A DNA stretch of 26,252 bases, taken from assembly GCA_035544515.1 (NCBI GenBank), contig DATKEG010000033.1, forward strand, positions 1-26,252. Direction: 5' to 3'. How positions within the stretch are numbered: the stretch's first letter is position 1; each line of letters opens with the position of its first letter. This document shows, piece after piece, positions 1 to 9,465 of the stretch. Origin of the DNA: DATKEG01 sp035544515. GTDB taxonomy: Bacteria; Acidobacteriota; Vicinamibacteria; Fen-336. Under the pieces are notes generated by a model. That model saw only the letters and a program-made list of their open reading frames with translations, had not been told where the DNA came from and did not search any database. Both the position numbers and the translations under genes were made by a program.

Positions 1-307
1 AGGCGCCGCAGGTCCCGAACACGTCGAAGAACGTGACCACCTGGCCCGTCGCGATCGGACGGGCCTCGACGTCGAGCAGGGCGCCAGACGTCTCCAGGAC
101 GCGCCCGCAGCTGACGTGGCCGGGGATGATCGGATACGGCACCCCGGAGAGCCGGCCGTGCCACAGGTGGACGTCCGTGCCGCAGACCTCGCTGGCCACC
201 ATCTCGACAACGGCGCCGCCCGGACGCGGGCGCGGCGCCGGGAGCCGGCGCTCTTCGATCGGGCGCCGCGGCCCCGCCATCACCATCGCGCGCACGGAGC
301 CGGTCAT
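1..307 (-). CDS. Zinc-type alcohol dehydrogenase (MDR family), N-terminal part, cut by window edge
   Basis: Only the first 102 codons lie in the window. The protein begins MTGSVRAMVMAGP and shows the N-terminal GroES-like fold of medium-chain dehydrogenases: CGTDVHLWHG carries the usual first zinc-ligand Cys, then PYPIIPGHVSCGRV, then VTFFDVFGTCG at the edge, where the structural-zinc Cys cluster would start. Family members oxidise alcohols or polyols with NAD(P). The usual GHE motif reads GHV here, so the Glu is absent; some MDR subfamilies have this, but it makes the metal site and substrate uncertain. The ATG lies 34 bases after the stop of the LEA-type lipoprotein gene on the same strand, so the two may be co-transcribed. 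An ATG at residue 8 is an alternative start. The Rossmann NAD-binding half is outside the window. Confidence 0.8.
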   Translation of the reverse strand, partial: MTGSVRAMVMAGPRRPIEERRLPAPRPRPGGAVVEMVASEVCGTDVHLWHGRLSGVPYPIIPGHVSCGRVLETSGALLDVEARPIATGQVVTFFDVFGTCGA

Positions 308-341
308 GCGTGTCCCGCGCGACGTGGCGACCCGGAGCGCA

Positions 342-899
342 CTAGCGACGGACGCGCACGTCGCCCTGGAGCAGCGTGAGCGGCCCGAACGTGGGCTGGC
401 CCAGCGAGCCGGCATCCACTCCGACCGTGCCCTCGAGCCGATAACCGACGTCGGAGCCCAGCACCGCGCGCGCGAGCACCTCGCCCAGCCGCGGCACGTC
501 CTCGAAGCTCAGCGAGAGATCGATGGGCACCGACTCCTCCTGCCCGGAGAGGAGCGGCAGCCCGAGGGGCAGGTCCACGTCCGCGGCCGGCATCCCCTCC
601 AGGAAGAGCCGGCCCGCCACGGTGGAGAGCGTGAGCCCGAAGGGGTTGGGGTTCTCGACGCGAGCCCACAGGCGGACGGAGGCCCCGCCGAGCGGGCGCG
701 ACAGGCTCGGCCCGAGAAGCCGCAGCTCCGCCGGCCGATCCGGATCGCTGCGGAATCGTGGCGGCCGGACGAGCGCGAGCGCGCCCAGGGAGGCGCAACC
801 CTGCAAGACGATGAGCGAGCCGGCGACGAGAGCGCAAAAGGGGGATGCACCGCCTGACGTCTGCAGAGGACAGCCGGCGGCGTGTCGTTGTTTCAACAC
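342..899 (-). CDS. LEA14/WHy-domain lipoprotein
   Basis: This 185-residue protein starts with GTG; the second codon, TTG, is an alternative. A hydrophobic segment (about residues 20-33) ends in the lipobox VLQGC, so it is probably a lipid-anchored envelope protein. The rest resembles the LEA type 2 (WHy) beta-sandwich: VRLWARVENPNPFGLTL is the typical 'N-P-N-x-F/L' strand, followed by alternating strands (GRLFLEG, DLPLGLPLLSG, VPIDLSLSFEDVP, VGYRLEGTVGV). Such proteins are linked to desiccation or envelope stress, but biochemical roles are poorly defined. The gene is divergent from the glycine-zipper gene, with 93 bases between the starts that must hold both promoters. I see no convincing promoter hexamers there. 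Confidence 0.72.
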   Translation of the reverse strand: MLKQRHAAGCPLQTSGGASPFCALVAGSLIVLQGCASLGALALVRPPRFRSDPDRPAELRLLGPSLSRPLGGASVRLWARVENPNPFGLTLSTVAGRLFLEGMPAADVDLPLGLPLLSGQEESVPIDLSLSFEDVPRLGEVLARAVLGSDVGYRLEGTVGVDAGSLGQPTFGPLTLLQGDVRVRR

Positions 900-992
900 A
901 CTCGATCATCGCATGTTACGGCATGGCACGGGGGTTGCCTTCTCGATCACCGGATGTGCCTGACGCAGGCCATCCGACCCGTAGGAGGGAAC

Positions 993-1595
993 ATGACGAA
1001 GACACTGGTGGGAACGGCCGTCGGAGCGCTCGCCCTCGGTTCGCTCGTAACGGCGCAGGCCTTGAAGGCCCCCTCGGCGGACGCAGCGCGCCAGGCCAGG
1101 ACCCTGGAGGGCCGCCCGGCCGACGCGGCCGGGCCGGTGCTCGTCAACTGCGCCGACGGATACCGCGCCCTCGTGCGGGCGGTCGCGGTGGCCGGCCAGC
1201 AGGTCTCGCAGGTGGACTGCGTCGCCGACGCGCCCGCGTTGCCGATGACCGTCGACGCGTGGGGACGGCCCATGAACTACGCGACGGCGGCCACCCCGTC
1301 GTTCGCGTCCTACGGCGCGCCCGCGCCGCGGCCGGCGGTGCAGACGCAGACCGTCTATCGCGAGCGCCCGGCGACGACCTACCGGACCGCGACGCGCACG
1401 GCTCCGGTGCGTGAGTCCTCGACCGAGGTGCGCTCCTGGAAGAAGAGCGCGCTCATCATCGGCGGCTCGGCCGCGGGCGGCGCGGCGGTGGGCGCCGTCC
1501 TCGACGGCAAGAGCGGCGCCACGAAGGGCGCCGTGCTCGGTGGCGTGGCCGGCACGGTCTACGACATCGCCACCCGCAGCAAGAACGGCTACTGA
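993..1595 (+). CDS. Secreted glycine-zipper protein
   Basis: This 200-residue protein is of unknown precise function. I chose the ATG at 993 because GTAGGAGGGAAC supplies a strong ribosome binding site just upstream; an in-frame extension to 882 lacks one. The N terminus (MTKTLVGTAVGALALGSLVTAQA) looks like a signal peptide. A mid-region holds two Cys (VNCADGY, VDCVAD) that could form a disulfide. A low-complexity Pro/Thr/Arg/Tyr stretch follows (PAPRPAVQTQTVYRERPATT). The C-terminal 50 residues are a glycine zipper: IIGGSAAGGAAVGAVLDG, then KGAVLGGVAGTVYDIATR. Such zippers insert into or pack at membranes, as in outer-membrane Gly-zipper proteins. It is monocistronic and ends before a strong hairpin. 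Confidence 0.7.
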   Translation: MTKTLVGTAVGALALGSLVTAQALKAPSADAARQARTLEGRPADAAGPVLVNCADGYRALVRAVAVAGQQVSQVDCVADAPALPMTVDAWGRPMNYATAATPSFASYGAPAPRPAVQTQTVYRERPATTYRTATRTAPVRESSTEVRSWKKSALIIGGSAAGGAAVGAVLDGKSGATKGAVLGGVAGTVYDIATRSKNGY

Positions 1596-1662
1596 CGTCC
1601 GATGCTTGGCGTCCGGCTCCGACCCTGGAGTCCGGCGCTCGGAGCGGAGCGTTTCCTTGACC

Positions 1663-1693
1663 GCATCGGGCCAGGTTCATCCTGGCCCGATGC
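1663..1693. terminator. Perfect 13-bp inverted repeat between convergent genes
   Basis: GCATCGGGCCAGG and CCTGGCCCGATGC pair perfectly around the 5-base loop TTCAT. It lies 67 bases after the glycine-zipper stop and 56 bases beyond the stop of the convergent phosphoesterase gene, as expected for a bidirectional terminator. No T-tract follows on either strand, which is common in very GC-rich genomes. The rest of the 154-base gap (1596-1749) shows nothing else I can name. Confidence 0.75.
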
Positions 1694-1749
1694 GCACGAT
1701 CCACGTGGTCGTCTGGGCCGAGGGGTAGAGCACCTGGGCGGGCGCGTCC

Positions 1750-2556
1750 TCAGCCTTGCCGCCGCCACTCGAGGCCTTCCTTCCGATACTCGGTCGCGGA
1801 CACGGGTGCGAAGCCCTGGCCGGTCCAGGCCCGCACCTGCACCCGCAGCCGCGGCGGGTCCACGGTGACGACGTTGTAGGCGTTGGGCTCCCCGCGCCGG
1901 CGGCGCGACAACGCCGTGCCGGCCTGGGCCACGATCATCGAACGCTGCAGGCCGACGTGCGTCGCGCGCACGTCGGCCGTGTACCCCTCGTGCAGGTGGC
2001 CCGCGAGCAGCAATTCGACGCCGCACTCGGCCGCCGCCCGGAGCGCCCGCAGAGAGCGGCCCACGGCCGGCGGAGCCGGGTCGCGCGGCGGCGGCGCGAG
2101 CGGGTGGTGGCTCACCATCACCTTGAAGAGCCCGTGGGGAAGCGCGCACAGCCGCGCGCGCAGGCCGAGGATCTGCCGCTCGGAGATCCGGCCGTCCTTC
2201 CAGGTGTTCGCACGGGCGGTGTTGATCCCCTGCAGGGCGATCTCCTCGTCGTGGAAGAACGGGTCGGCCTCGGGGTCGATGTAGCGGTGGTAACGCGCGA
2301 GAGGGGCCAGGAACCGGCGGACGACGTCGAAGAGCGGGATGTCGTGGTTCCCCGGCACGACCACCCGCGGAGCGGGCAGGCGGGCGAGGAAGGCGCGGGC
2401 GGCGGCGAACTGCGACTCCCGCGCGCGCTGCGTGAGGTCGCCGCTCACGGCGACTACAGACGGAGCGGCCGCGGCCAGGTCCGCGAGGAGTGCTTCCGCC
2501 AGGGCGGGGTCCTCCGCGCCGAAGTGGAGGTCGGAGAGGTGCGCGATCGTCCTCAC
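1750..2556 (-). CDS. Calcineurin-like metallophosphoesterase (CpdA-like)
   Basis: The 268-residue protein has the full metallophosphoesterase signature: DLHFG (D9, H11), GDLTQ (D40), GNHD (70-72), SHHP (H150) and GHLHEG (H187, H189). These are the ligands of the two-metal centre of calcineurin-like phosphodiesterases such as CpdA and of UDP-diacylglucosamine hydrolases. No signal peptide is visible, so it is likely cytoplasmic. Substrate cannot be read from sequence; a cyclic nucleotide or a phospholipid-linked phosphodiester are options. The GTG start overlaps the stop of the upstream diacylglycerol kinase gene by 4 bases (GTGA), which implies translational coupling and favours a lipid-related role. 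The gene ends opposite the hairpin at 1663-1693. Confidence 0.85.
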   Translation of the reverse strand: MRTIAHLSDLHFGAEDPALAEALLADLAAAAPSVVAVSGDLTQRARESQFAAARAFLARLPAPRVVVPGNHDIPLFDVVRRFLAPLARYHRYIDPEADPFFHDEEIALQGINTARANTWKDGRISERQILGLRARLCALPHGLFKVMVSHHPLAPPPRDPAPPAVGRSLRALRAAAECGVELLLAGHLHEGYTADVRATHVGLQRSMIVAQAGTALSRRRRGEPNAYNVVTVDPPRLRVQVRAWTGQGFAPVSATEYRKEGLEWRRQG

Positions 2557-3461
2557 GACGGCTCGGCGGTGGCAAGCACCGCGAGCGCTTCCGGCCGCAC
2601 CCGCCAGCGCACCGGCGAGACCATCGGAAGCACCTCGCCGTCGACGGCGAGGCGCAGATGGCTGCGTCGCGTGCGGAGCTCCAGCTCGGTGGCGGACAGG
2701 GCCTCGAAGTCCCGGGCCCGCTCCAAGCGCCCCAGCAGCATGCGCGCCCCGAGCCGCACGATGCCCAGGCGGCTCACGTCGCGCGCGACGTAGAGCCAGA
2801 GCTGCCCGTCCTCGAGCGCGTTCCGGCGGCCCAGGGCCGGCAGCCGGGTCTCGTAGCGATTGTTGCCGACGAACACCAGCGGGGTCGTCACCCGCCAGAC
2901 CCGGCCGTCCGCGCGCAGGGTCACCGTGCGCACGCGGAACCGGCGCAGGGCGTTCCAGCTCGCGCGCAGCATGGCGGGCCCCCGGCCTCGGTCTTCCCGC
3001 GTCTTCTGGGTCTCGCGGTCGCGCACCAGGTCGGGATAGACGCCCAGAGAGCAGTTGTTGAGGAAGACCCGGCCGTTGACCTCGCCCACGTCCACCCGGC
3101 GTACGCGCCCGGCGGCGATCACGCCCGCGGCCGCCTCGACGTCGAGCGGGAGGCCGAGATCCCGGGCGAAGTGGTTCTTCGTCCCGAGGGGCAGGATGCC
3201 CAGGGGCGTGGGGCCGCCGGCCAGCACCCCGGCGGCCGAGCTGAGCGTCCCGTCACCCCCGCCCACGATCACGACGGCCGGGCGCGCGGCCACCGCCGCG
3301 CGCACCTCGGCGGCGACAGACCGGCTATCGACCGGCCGCACGTCCGCGGCGAGCCCGGACCGCGCGAGGGCGTTCGACACCCGCACGCCCACCGCGGCCA
3401 CGCCCGTGCTCGCCACCGAGCCCGCCGCGGCATTGAGCAGGACAACGGCCCGCGGTTTCAT
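2553..3461 (-). CDS. Diacylglycerol kinase / lipid kinase family protein
   Basis: The 302-residue protein starts MKPRAVVLLN. It carries the DAGK catalytic signature VGGGDGT (about 66-72, nucleotide binding), then PLGTKNHFARDLGLP (91-105) and NNCSLGVYP, followed by the C-terminal beta-sandwich ending LAVDGEV, as in YegS/DgkB/sphingosine-kinase-like enzymes. The family phosphorylates diacylglycerol or related lipids with ATP at the membrane surface. The frame is open further upstream to 3785, but that part overlaps the small membrane-protein gene and has no domain character, so I start at the ATG at 3461; no clear Shine-Dalgarno sequence precedes it. It sits between the Lmo0937-type gene (50 bases upstream) and the phosphoesterase gene (4-base overlap), probably in one transcript. 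Confidence 0.85.
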   Translation of the reverse strand: MKPRAVVLLNAAAGSVASTGVAAVGVRVSNALARSGLAADVRPVDSRSVAAEVRAAVAARPAVVIVGGGDGTLSSAAGVLAGGPTPLGILPLGTKNHFARDLGLPLDVEAAAGVIAAGRVRRVDVGEVNGRVFLNNCSLGVYPDLVRDRETQKTREDRGRGPAMLRASWNALRRFRVRTVTLRADGRVWRVTTPLVFVGNNRYETRLPALGRRNALEDGQLWLYVARDVSRLGIVRLGARMLLGRLERARDFEALSATELELRTRRSHLRLAVDGEVLPMVSPVRWRVRPEALAVLATAEPS

Positions 3462-3511
3462 CGGAAACGGGTCGGGTGGTTGAGGGCCGAGCTCCCGGGC
3501 CCGCGGCCTGC

Positions 3512-3661
3512 CTACACCGGACTCCGGCCCTGGATGACCCGGATCAGCACGACGACGATCGCGACCACGAGGAGAATATGGATGAAACCACCCATGGTGT
3601 ACGAGCTCACCATCCCCAGCAGCCAGAGGATGAGCAAGATGACGAAGATGGTCCAGAGCAT
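3512..3661 (-). CDS. Lmo0937-family small membrane protein
   Basis: A 49-residue protein, MLWTIFVILLILWLLGMV..., with two hydrophobic segments (about residues 2-18 and 24-41) joined by SSYTMGGFIH and ending in the basic tail IRVIQGR. This closely matches the widespread Lmo0937 family of tiny inner-membrane proteins, whose function is unknown and which are often stress-induced. The start is set by AAAGGAG seven bases before the ATG; a longer reading to 3709 lacks a binding site. It is the first gene of the minus-strand set leading into the lipid kinase and phosphoesterase genes. Confidence 0.85.
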   Translation of the reverse strand: MLWTIFVILLILWLLGMVSSYTMGGFIHILLVVAIVVVLIRVIQGRSPV

Positions 3662-3758
3662 CGAAACTCCTTTCTCGGTCGCTTTGCCTGTGAGCAAGCG
3701 TCGTGCCACTCGCGGGGACCGGCTTCGGCGCGTTCTCGCCCACGCGGGAAGCCGGCGG

Positions 3759-3785
3759 CTTGTAGAACTTACGCGATCGTGTCAA
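3759..3785 (-). promoter_or_regulatory. Candidate promoter for the small membrane protein-lipid kinase operon
   Basis: On the minus strand a perfect TTGACA (3785-3780) is followed after 15 bases by TACAAG (3764-3759, four of six matches to TATAAT). It lies about 100 bases upstream of the ATG at 3661, inside the 199-base divergent intergenic region. The perfect -35 hexamer stands out in such GC-rich DNA, but the spacer is short, so the assignment is tentative. Confidence 0.35.
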
Positions 3786-3828
3786 TCCGTTGGCGAGCCA
3801 CCGGCGGGCGGAGCGCGGAGCGGAGTCC

Positions 3829-3834
3829 TATAAT
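3829..3834 (+). promoter_or_regulatory. Candidate -10 box for the LCAT-like gene
   Basis: A perfect TATAAT lies 26 bases before the ATG at 3861, inside a GC-rich divergent region. No good -35 hexamer sits 16-18 bases upstream. The predicted transcript start near 3841 would leave a leader of only about 20 bases without a clear Shine-Dalgarno sequence. Confidence 0.4.
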
Positions 3835-3860
3835 GAGGCCAGAAACTTGGGGCACCCCTG

Positions 3861-5300
3861 ATGGCCGTGCGCGAGAACGGCGACGGCAGCGGGCGGCGAG
3901 ACTGGCTGTTCCCGTTCCTGGCCGGTGTGCTCGCCGCGAGCGCGGGCATGGTGATCAGCCAGGCGCTGCCCTCGAGGCGGCGGCGGGGGTTCGACCCCAG
4001 CCTCATCCCCTACACGTCGGACGACCCGGACATCCTGCCCGCGGTGGTCATCCCCGGCGTCATGGGCAGCGGGCTGCTGCGGCCGGACGGTACTCCGGTC
4101 TGGCTCAACCTGCGCAACGCCGTGGGCCACTTCAACCTGGCCTTGCCCTTCAAGCTGCCGCTCTCCGCATCCCGCGACGACCTCGCCCCGGGAGCGCTGC
4201 TCGGAACCGTCGGCGTCATGCCGCGCCTGTTCGGTTTCACGGAATATTACGACCTGCTCGACCTGCTGGAGTCGGCGGGCTTCCGAACCGCCCAGTCGAC
4301 CGGCGGCGCCGGCATGGTCCACCACGTCTTCGCCTACGACTGGCGGCGCGACCTGGTGGAGTCGGTGCGCGAGCTCGACCGGATGCTCGAAGCGCTGGCC
4401 GAGGCCCGCGACGACCCGGACATGCGCGTCAACGTCGTGGGCCACAGCATGGGCGGCCTGATCGCGCGCTATTACCTCCGGTACGGCACGGCCGAGCCGG
4501 AGGAGGGCGCGCCGATCACCTGGGCGGGGGCACGGCGCATCCAGAACCTCCTGCTGGTGACCACGCCCAACGGCGGCGGCATCCACGCGCTCGAGGTGCT
4601 GCTCTACGGCAACAAGGTAGGCCTCTCGCAGGCCACGCTCGCCGCGCCCGTCATCGCGCGCATGCCGTCGGTCTACCAGCTCATGCCACCCCGGGGGGCG
4701 GCCGCGCTCGTGGACCACAAGCTGCAGCCCCTGGCGGTCGACCTTCACGACATCGAGACCTGGCGGCGCTTTCAGTGGGGTCCGTTCGCGCCGGAGCCCG
4801 TCCGGAGGCTGGCCGGCTTCACCGAGGCAGAGGCGAGGGAGTATCCCCCGTTCCTGGAGGCCGCGCTGGCCCGGGCCGGCGCCGTGCACCGGGCCCTGGC
4901 CCGCGAGCCGGAGACGCCCTGCCCGGTCAAGGTCGTGATCCTGGGTGGCGACTGCCTGTCCACGCTCACTCGCGGCCTGGTGCCGCAGAAGGAGGGTCTG
5001 CCGCCGCGCTTCCAGGCCCTGACCAGGGCGGAGGCGGAGGCGATGTTCGAGGCCGGAGACGGCCGCGTGAGCCGCGCCAGCGTGTTGGCCTCGCACCTGC
5101 CCGCGGCCGAGGAGAGCGAGCTGGGCTGCGGGATCCCGGAGGTGGACCACGCCTTCTTCGGTAGCGCGGACCACCACGGCATCTACGGCGAGCGCACCTT
5201 CCAGAGCATCCTGCTCCGGCTGCTGTTGCGCCGCGGCCGGCGCCCGCGCCCCGCCGGCCCCGCCCCTCCGGCGTTTGCGCCGTCCCACCTCGCCGATTAG
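3861..5300 (+). CDS. Membrane-anchored LCAT-like acyltransferase/lipase (alpha/beta hydrolase)
   Basis: This 479-residue protein resembles the lecithin:cholesterol / phospholipid:diacylglycerol acyltransferase family. Residues 15-35 are a hydrophobic N-terminal anchor (LFPFLAGVLAASAGMVISQ). VVIPGVMGSGL is the oxyanion-type opening, and AYDWRRDL is a hallmark of LCAT-like proteins. GHSMGG places the nucleophile at S196; GDGRVS (D400) and DHHG (H438/H439) supply plausible Asp and His of the triad. Family members transfer or hydrolyse acyl chains of phospholipids; the bacterial substrate is unknown. The C-terminal tail is Pro/Arg-rich. It is transcribed alone or reads into sdhC; its TAG stop forms the first half of a candidate -10 box for the next operon. 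Confidence 0.78.
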   Translation: MAVRENGDGSGRRDWLFPFLAGVLAASAGMVISQALPSRRRRGFDPSLIPYTSDDPDILPAVVIPGVMGSGLLRPDGTPVWLNLRNAVGHFNLALPFKLPLSASRDDLAPGALLGTVGVMPRLFGFTEYYDLLDLLESAGFRTAQSTGGAGMVHHVFAYDWRRDLVESVRELDRMLEALAEARDDPDMRVNVVGHSMGGLIARYYLRYGTAEPEEGAPITWAGARRIQNLLLVTTPNGGGIHALEVLLYGNKVGLSQATLAAPVIARMPSVYQLMPPRGAAALVDHKLQPLAVDLHDIETWRRFQWGPFAPEPVRRLAGFTEAEAREYPPFLEAALARAGAVHRALAREPETPCPVKVVILGGDCLSTLTRGLVPQKEGLPPRFQALTRAEAEAMFEAGDGRVSRASVLASHLPAAEESELGCGIPEVDHAFFGSADHHGIYGERTFQSILLRLLLRRGRRPRPAGPAPPAFAPSHLAD

Positions 5301-5303
5301 AAT
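5275..5303 (+). promoter_or_regulatory. Candidate promoter for the sdhCAB operon
   Basis: TTGCGC (5275-5280), a 17-base spacer and TAGAAT (5298-5303, five of six matches) precede sdhC by about 75 bases. The last codons of the LCAT-like gene form the -35 and spacer, and its TAG stop is the first half of the -10. A GC hairpin (GCGCGG-CCG-CCGCGC, 5312-5326) lies in the predicted leader. The -35 match is weak. Confidence 0.35.
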
Positions 5304-5349
5304 CCGGCGGAGCGCGGCCGCCGCGCGCGCCCCGGGTCTCATCAAGCAC

Positions 5350-5376
5350 ATGACAGCAACCACCCGGTCCATCTAG
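5350..5376 (+). other. Eight-codon mini-ORF overlapping the sdhC start
   Basis: An ATG at 5350 opens MTATTRSI and ends in TAG at 5374-5376, whose G is the first base of the sdhC GTG. sdhC itself has no visible Shine-Dalgarno sequence, so a terminating ribosome could re-initiate there. The mini-ORF also lacks a clear binding site, and short ORFs arise by chance, so this is only a candidate leader peptide. Confidence 0.25.
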
Positions 5377-6067
5377 TGGGTTTCTTCGCGTCGTCGATCG
5401 GCAAGAAGGTGGTCATGGCGGTGACCGGCCTCGCGCTGTTCGGCTTCGTGGTGGCCCACATGCTGGGCAACCTGCAGGTGTACCTCGGAAGGGAGGCGCT
5501 CAACGCCTACGCGGAAGCCCTGCGCCGGGTCCCCGCGGTGCTCTGGGCCATGCGGTTCGGCCTGCTGGCGGCGGCGGCGCTGCACGTGTGGTCCGCGTAT
5601 TCGCTCACGCGCATCAACCGCGCGGCGCGGCCGGTCGGCTATCGCGAGCGCGCCAGCCGCGCGTCCACCTACGCTTCGCGCACCATGCGCTGGAGCGGAG
5701 TGATCCTCCTCCTCTTCGTCGTCTACCACCTGCTGCACTTCACGATCGGGACCAGGAGCGTGCACCCGCGGTTCGTGCCCGGCGACGTCTACCACAACTT
5801 CGTCACGGGCTTCCAGCATCCGCTCGTCTCGGCCTTCTACGCCCTGGCCATGCTGGCGCTGGGCCTGCACATGTACCACGGGGTCTCGAGCATGGTGCAG
5901 ACGGTCGGGCTGAGCCACCCTCGCTACGACCGCTGGCGGCAGGCCTTCGCGGTGGCGATCACCGCGGTGGTCGTCGCCGGCAACCTCTCCTTCCCGGTGG
6001 CGGTGATGACCGGACTGCTGCGTGAGGCGCCGTCGCCGGCCGTACCCTCGCGCGCCGAGGCCGCGCG

Positions 6068-6071
<4 letters not shown>
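5376..6071 (+). CDS. sdhC: Succinate dehydrogenase cytochrome b558-type subunit
   Basis: The 231-residue integral membrane subunit anchors the SdhAB dimer, binds heme b and passes electrons to quinone. About five hydrophobic segments are visible (near residues 11-30, 54-73, 106-124, 148-168 and 186-208). His residues suited to heme ligation lie in VVAHMLGN, LHVWSAY, VVYHLLHF and LHMYHGV, the pattern of the single-polypeptide b558 family found in Bacteroidetes, Bacillus and Acidobacteria types. The motif MYHGVSSMVQTVG is characteristic. The start is GTG, overlapping the TAG of a mini-ORF, with no obvious Shine-Dalgarno sequence. Its end overlaps the sdhA start by 4 bases (GTGA). Confidence 0.92.
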
Positions 6072-7983
<1,912 letters not shown>

Positions 7984-7987
<4 letters not shown>

Positions 7988-8763
7988 ACCTGACGCTGCA
8001 CGTCTGGCGTCAGAGGTCCCGGGGCGACGCCGGGCGGTTCGTCACCTACGAGGCCCGCGACGTCAGCCCGGACATGTCCTTCCTGGAGATGCTGGACGTG
8101 GTCAACGAGGGCCTGATCGGACGCGGCGAGGAGCCCATCGCCTTCGACCACGACTGCCGCGAGGGCATCTGCGGCACCTGCGGCCTGATGATCAACGGCT
8201 TTGCGCACGGCCCGCGCCGGGGCACCACGGTCTGCCAGCTCCATATGCGCAGCTTCCGCGACGGGGACACGCTCGTGATCGAGCCCTGGCGCGCCACGCC
8301 GTTCCCGGTCATCAAGGACCTGGTGGTGGACCGTGGCGCGTTCGACCGCATCGTGGCCGCCGGCGGGTTCATCTCCGTGCCCGCGGGCAGCGCCCCCGAC
8401 GGCAACGCCGTACCCGTGCCGAAGCCGGTCGCGGACCGGGCCATGGACGCCGCCGCCTGCATCGGCTGCGGGGCCTGCGTGGCCGCCTGTCCCAACGCCT
8501 CCGCCATGCTCTTCACCGCGGCCAAGGTCTCGCACCTCGGCCTCCTGCCCCAGGGCCAGCCCGAGCGCTGGACGCGCGCACGGAAGATGGTGGCGCGCAT
8601 GGACGCGGAGGGGTTCGGCACCTGCACGAACCACTACGAGTGCGAGGCGGCCTGCCCCAAGGAGATCAGCGTGGAGTTCATCGCGCGGATGAACCGGGAC
8701 TACATCCGGGCGGCGGTGAGGGACCGGGGCCAGGCGCCGGGCCAGGACGCGGGGACCGGTTAA
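7984..8763 (+). CDS. sdhB: Succinate dehydrogenase iron-sulfur subunit
   Basis: The 259-residue subunit relays electrons from FAD to the membrane anchor through three clusters. The [2Fe-2S] ligands are C58, C63 and C66 (CREGICGTCG) and C84. The second motif CIGCGACVAACP gives C159, C162, C165 and C169. The third group is CTNHYECEAACP (C214, C220, C224). Many SdhB proteins have this spacing. The GTG start, overlapping the sdhA TGA by 4 bases, is supported by AAAGGAG eight bases or so upstream. The mgtC-family gene begins 6 bases after the stop, so the operon continues. Confidence 0.96.
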
Positions 8764-8769
8764 CACCGC

Positions 8770-9441
8770 ATGGAAGGCGCGTGGCACGAGATCGTCGAGC
8801 GGCTCCAGCTCGAGCTGCTCGTCCAGCTTCTGCTGGCCGTCGTCCTGGGCGGGGCCGTGGGACTCGAGCGCGAGCTCAAGGGCAAGCCGGCCGGGCTGCG
8901 CACGAACATCCTGATCTGCATGGGCGCCACGCTGTTCACGGTCCTTTCCCACCGCATGGCGGCGAGCGAGGGCGACCCCGGGCGGGTGGCCGCGCAGGTC
9001 ATCACCGGGGTCGGCTTCATCGGGGCGGGCACCATCCTCCACATGCGCGGCGCGGTCACCGGGCTGACCAGCGCCGCCACCATCTGGGTGGTCGCCGCCA
9101 TCGGCATGGCGCTGGGCGCGCGCGGGTACCTCGAGGCCCTGGGCGCCACCCTCCTGGTGATGCTGGTGCTGGCGGGCCTGGGCCCGGCCGAGCACTTCCT
9201 GGCCCGCCACGCCACGCGCGGCCACCTCATCGTCCACTGCCGTCCCGAGGCGAGCGCCCTCGACGAGATCGAAGCGCTGGTCCGGCGCACGGGCCTCGAG
9301 ATCGACCGCGTGCAGTCGCGGGTGGAAAACGTGGACCTGGTCGTCGAGATCGACATACGCGGCGCCAAGCGGCTGCACGACCAGCTGTTGATCGCCGTCG
9401 TGCACCAGCCCGGAGTGCGCTCGGTGTCCACCGGCGAGTAG
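8770..9441 (+). CDS. MgtC/SapB family membrane protein
   Basis: The 223-residue protein has the MgtC core: an N-terminal transmembrane segment (LLVQLLLAVVLGGAVGLERE), the conserved loop ERELKGKPAGLRTN, a second helix ICMGATLFTVL, then GVGFIGAGTIL and LTSAATIWVVAAIGMALG. A soluble C-terminal domain of about 75 residues looks ACT-like (VDLVVEIDIRG...GVRSVSTGE). MgtC proteins modulate F1Fo ATP synthase and growth at low magnesium in pathogens; the role in free-living bacteria is unclear. It sits 6 bases after sdhB and 24 before the tricorn-like gene, probably in one transcript. Coupling to a respiratory operon fits an energy-related role, but that is inference. Confidence 0.9.
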   Translation: MEGAWHEIVERLQLELLVQLLLAVVLGGAVGLERELKGKPAGLRTNILICMGATLFTVLSHRMAASEGDPGRVAAQVITGVGFIGAGTILHMRGAVTGLTSAATIWVVAAIGMALGARGYLEALGATLLVMLVLAGLGPAEHFLARHATRGHLIVHCRPEASALDEIEALVRRTGLEIDRVQSRVENVDLVVEIDIRGAKRLHDQLLIAVVHQPGVRSVSTGE

Positions 9442-9465
9442 GTGGAGCTCCCATCGGAGGTTTTC

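Noticed and set aside
3462..3785. N-terminal extension of the lipid kinase by 108 residues
   Set aside because: The stretch overlaps the Lmo0937-type gene out of frame, lacks family similarity and has no ribosome binding site at its start.
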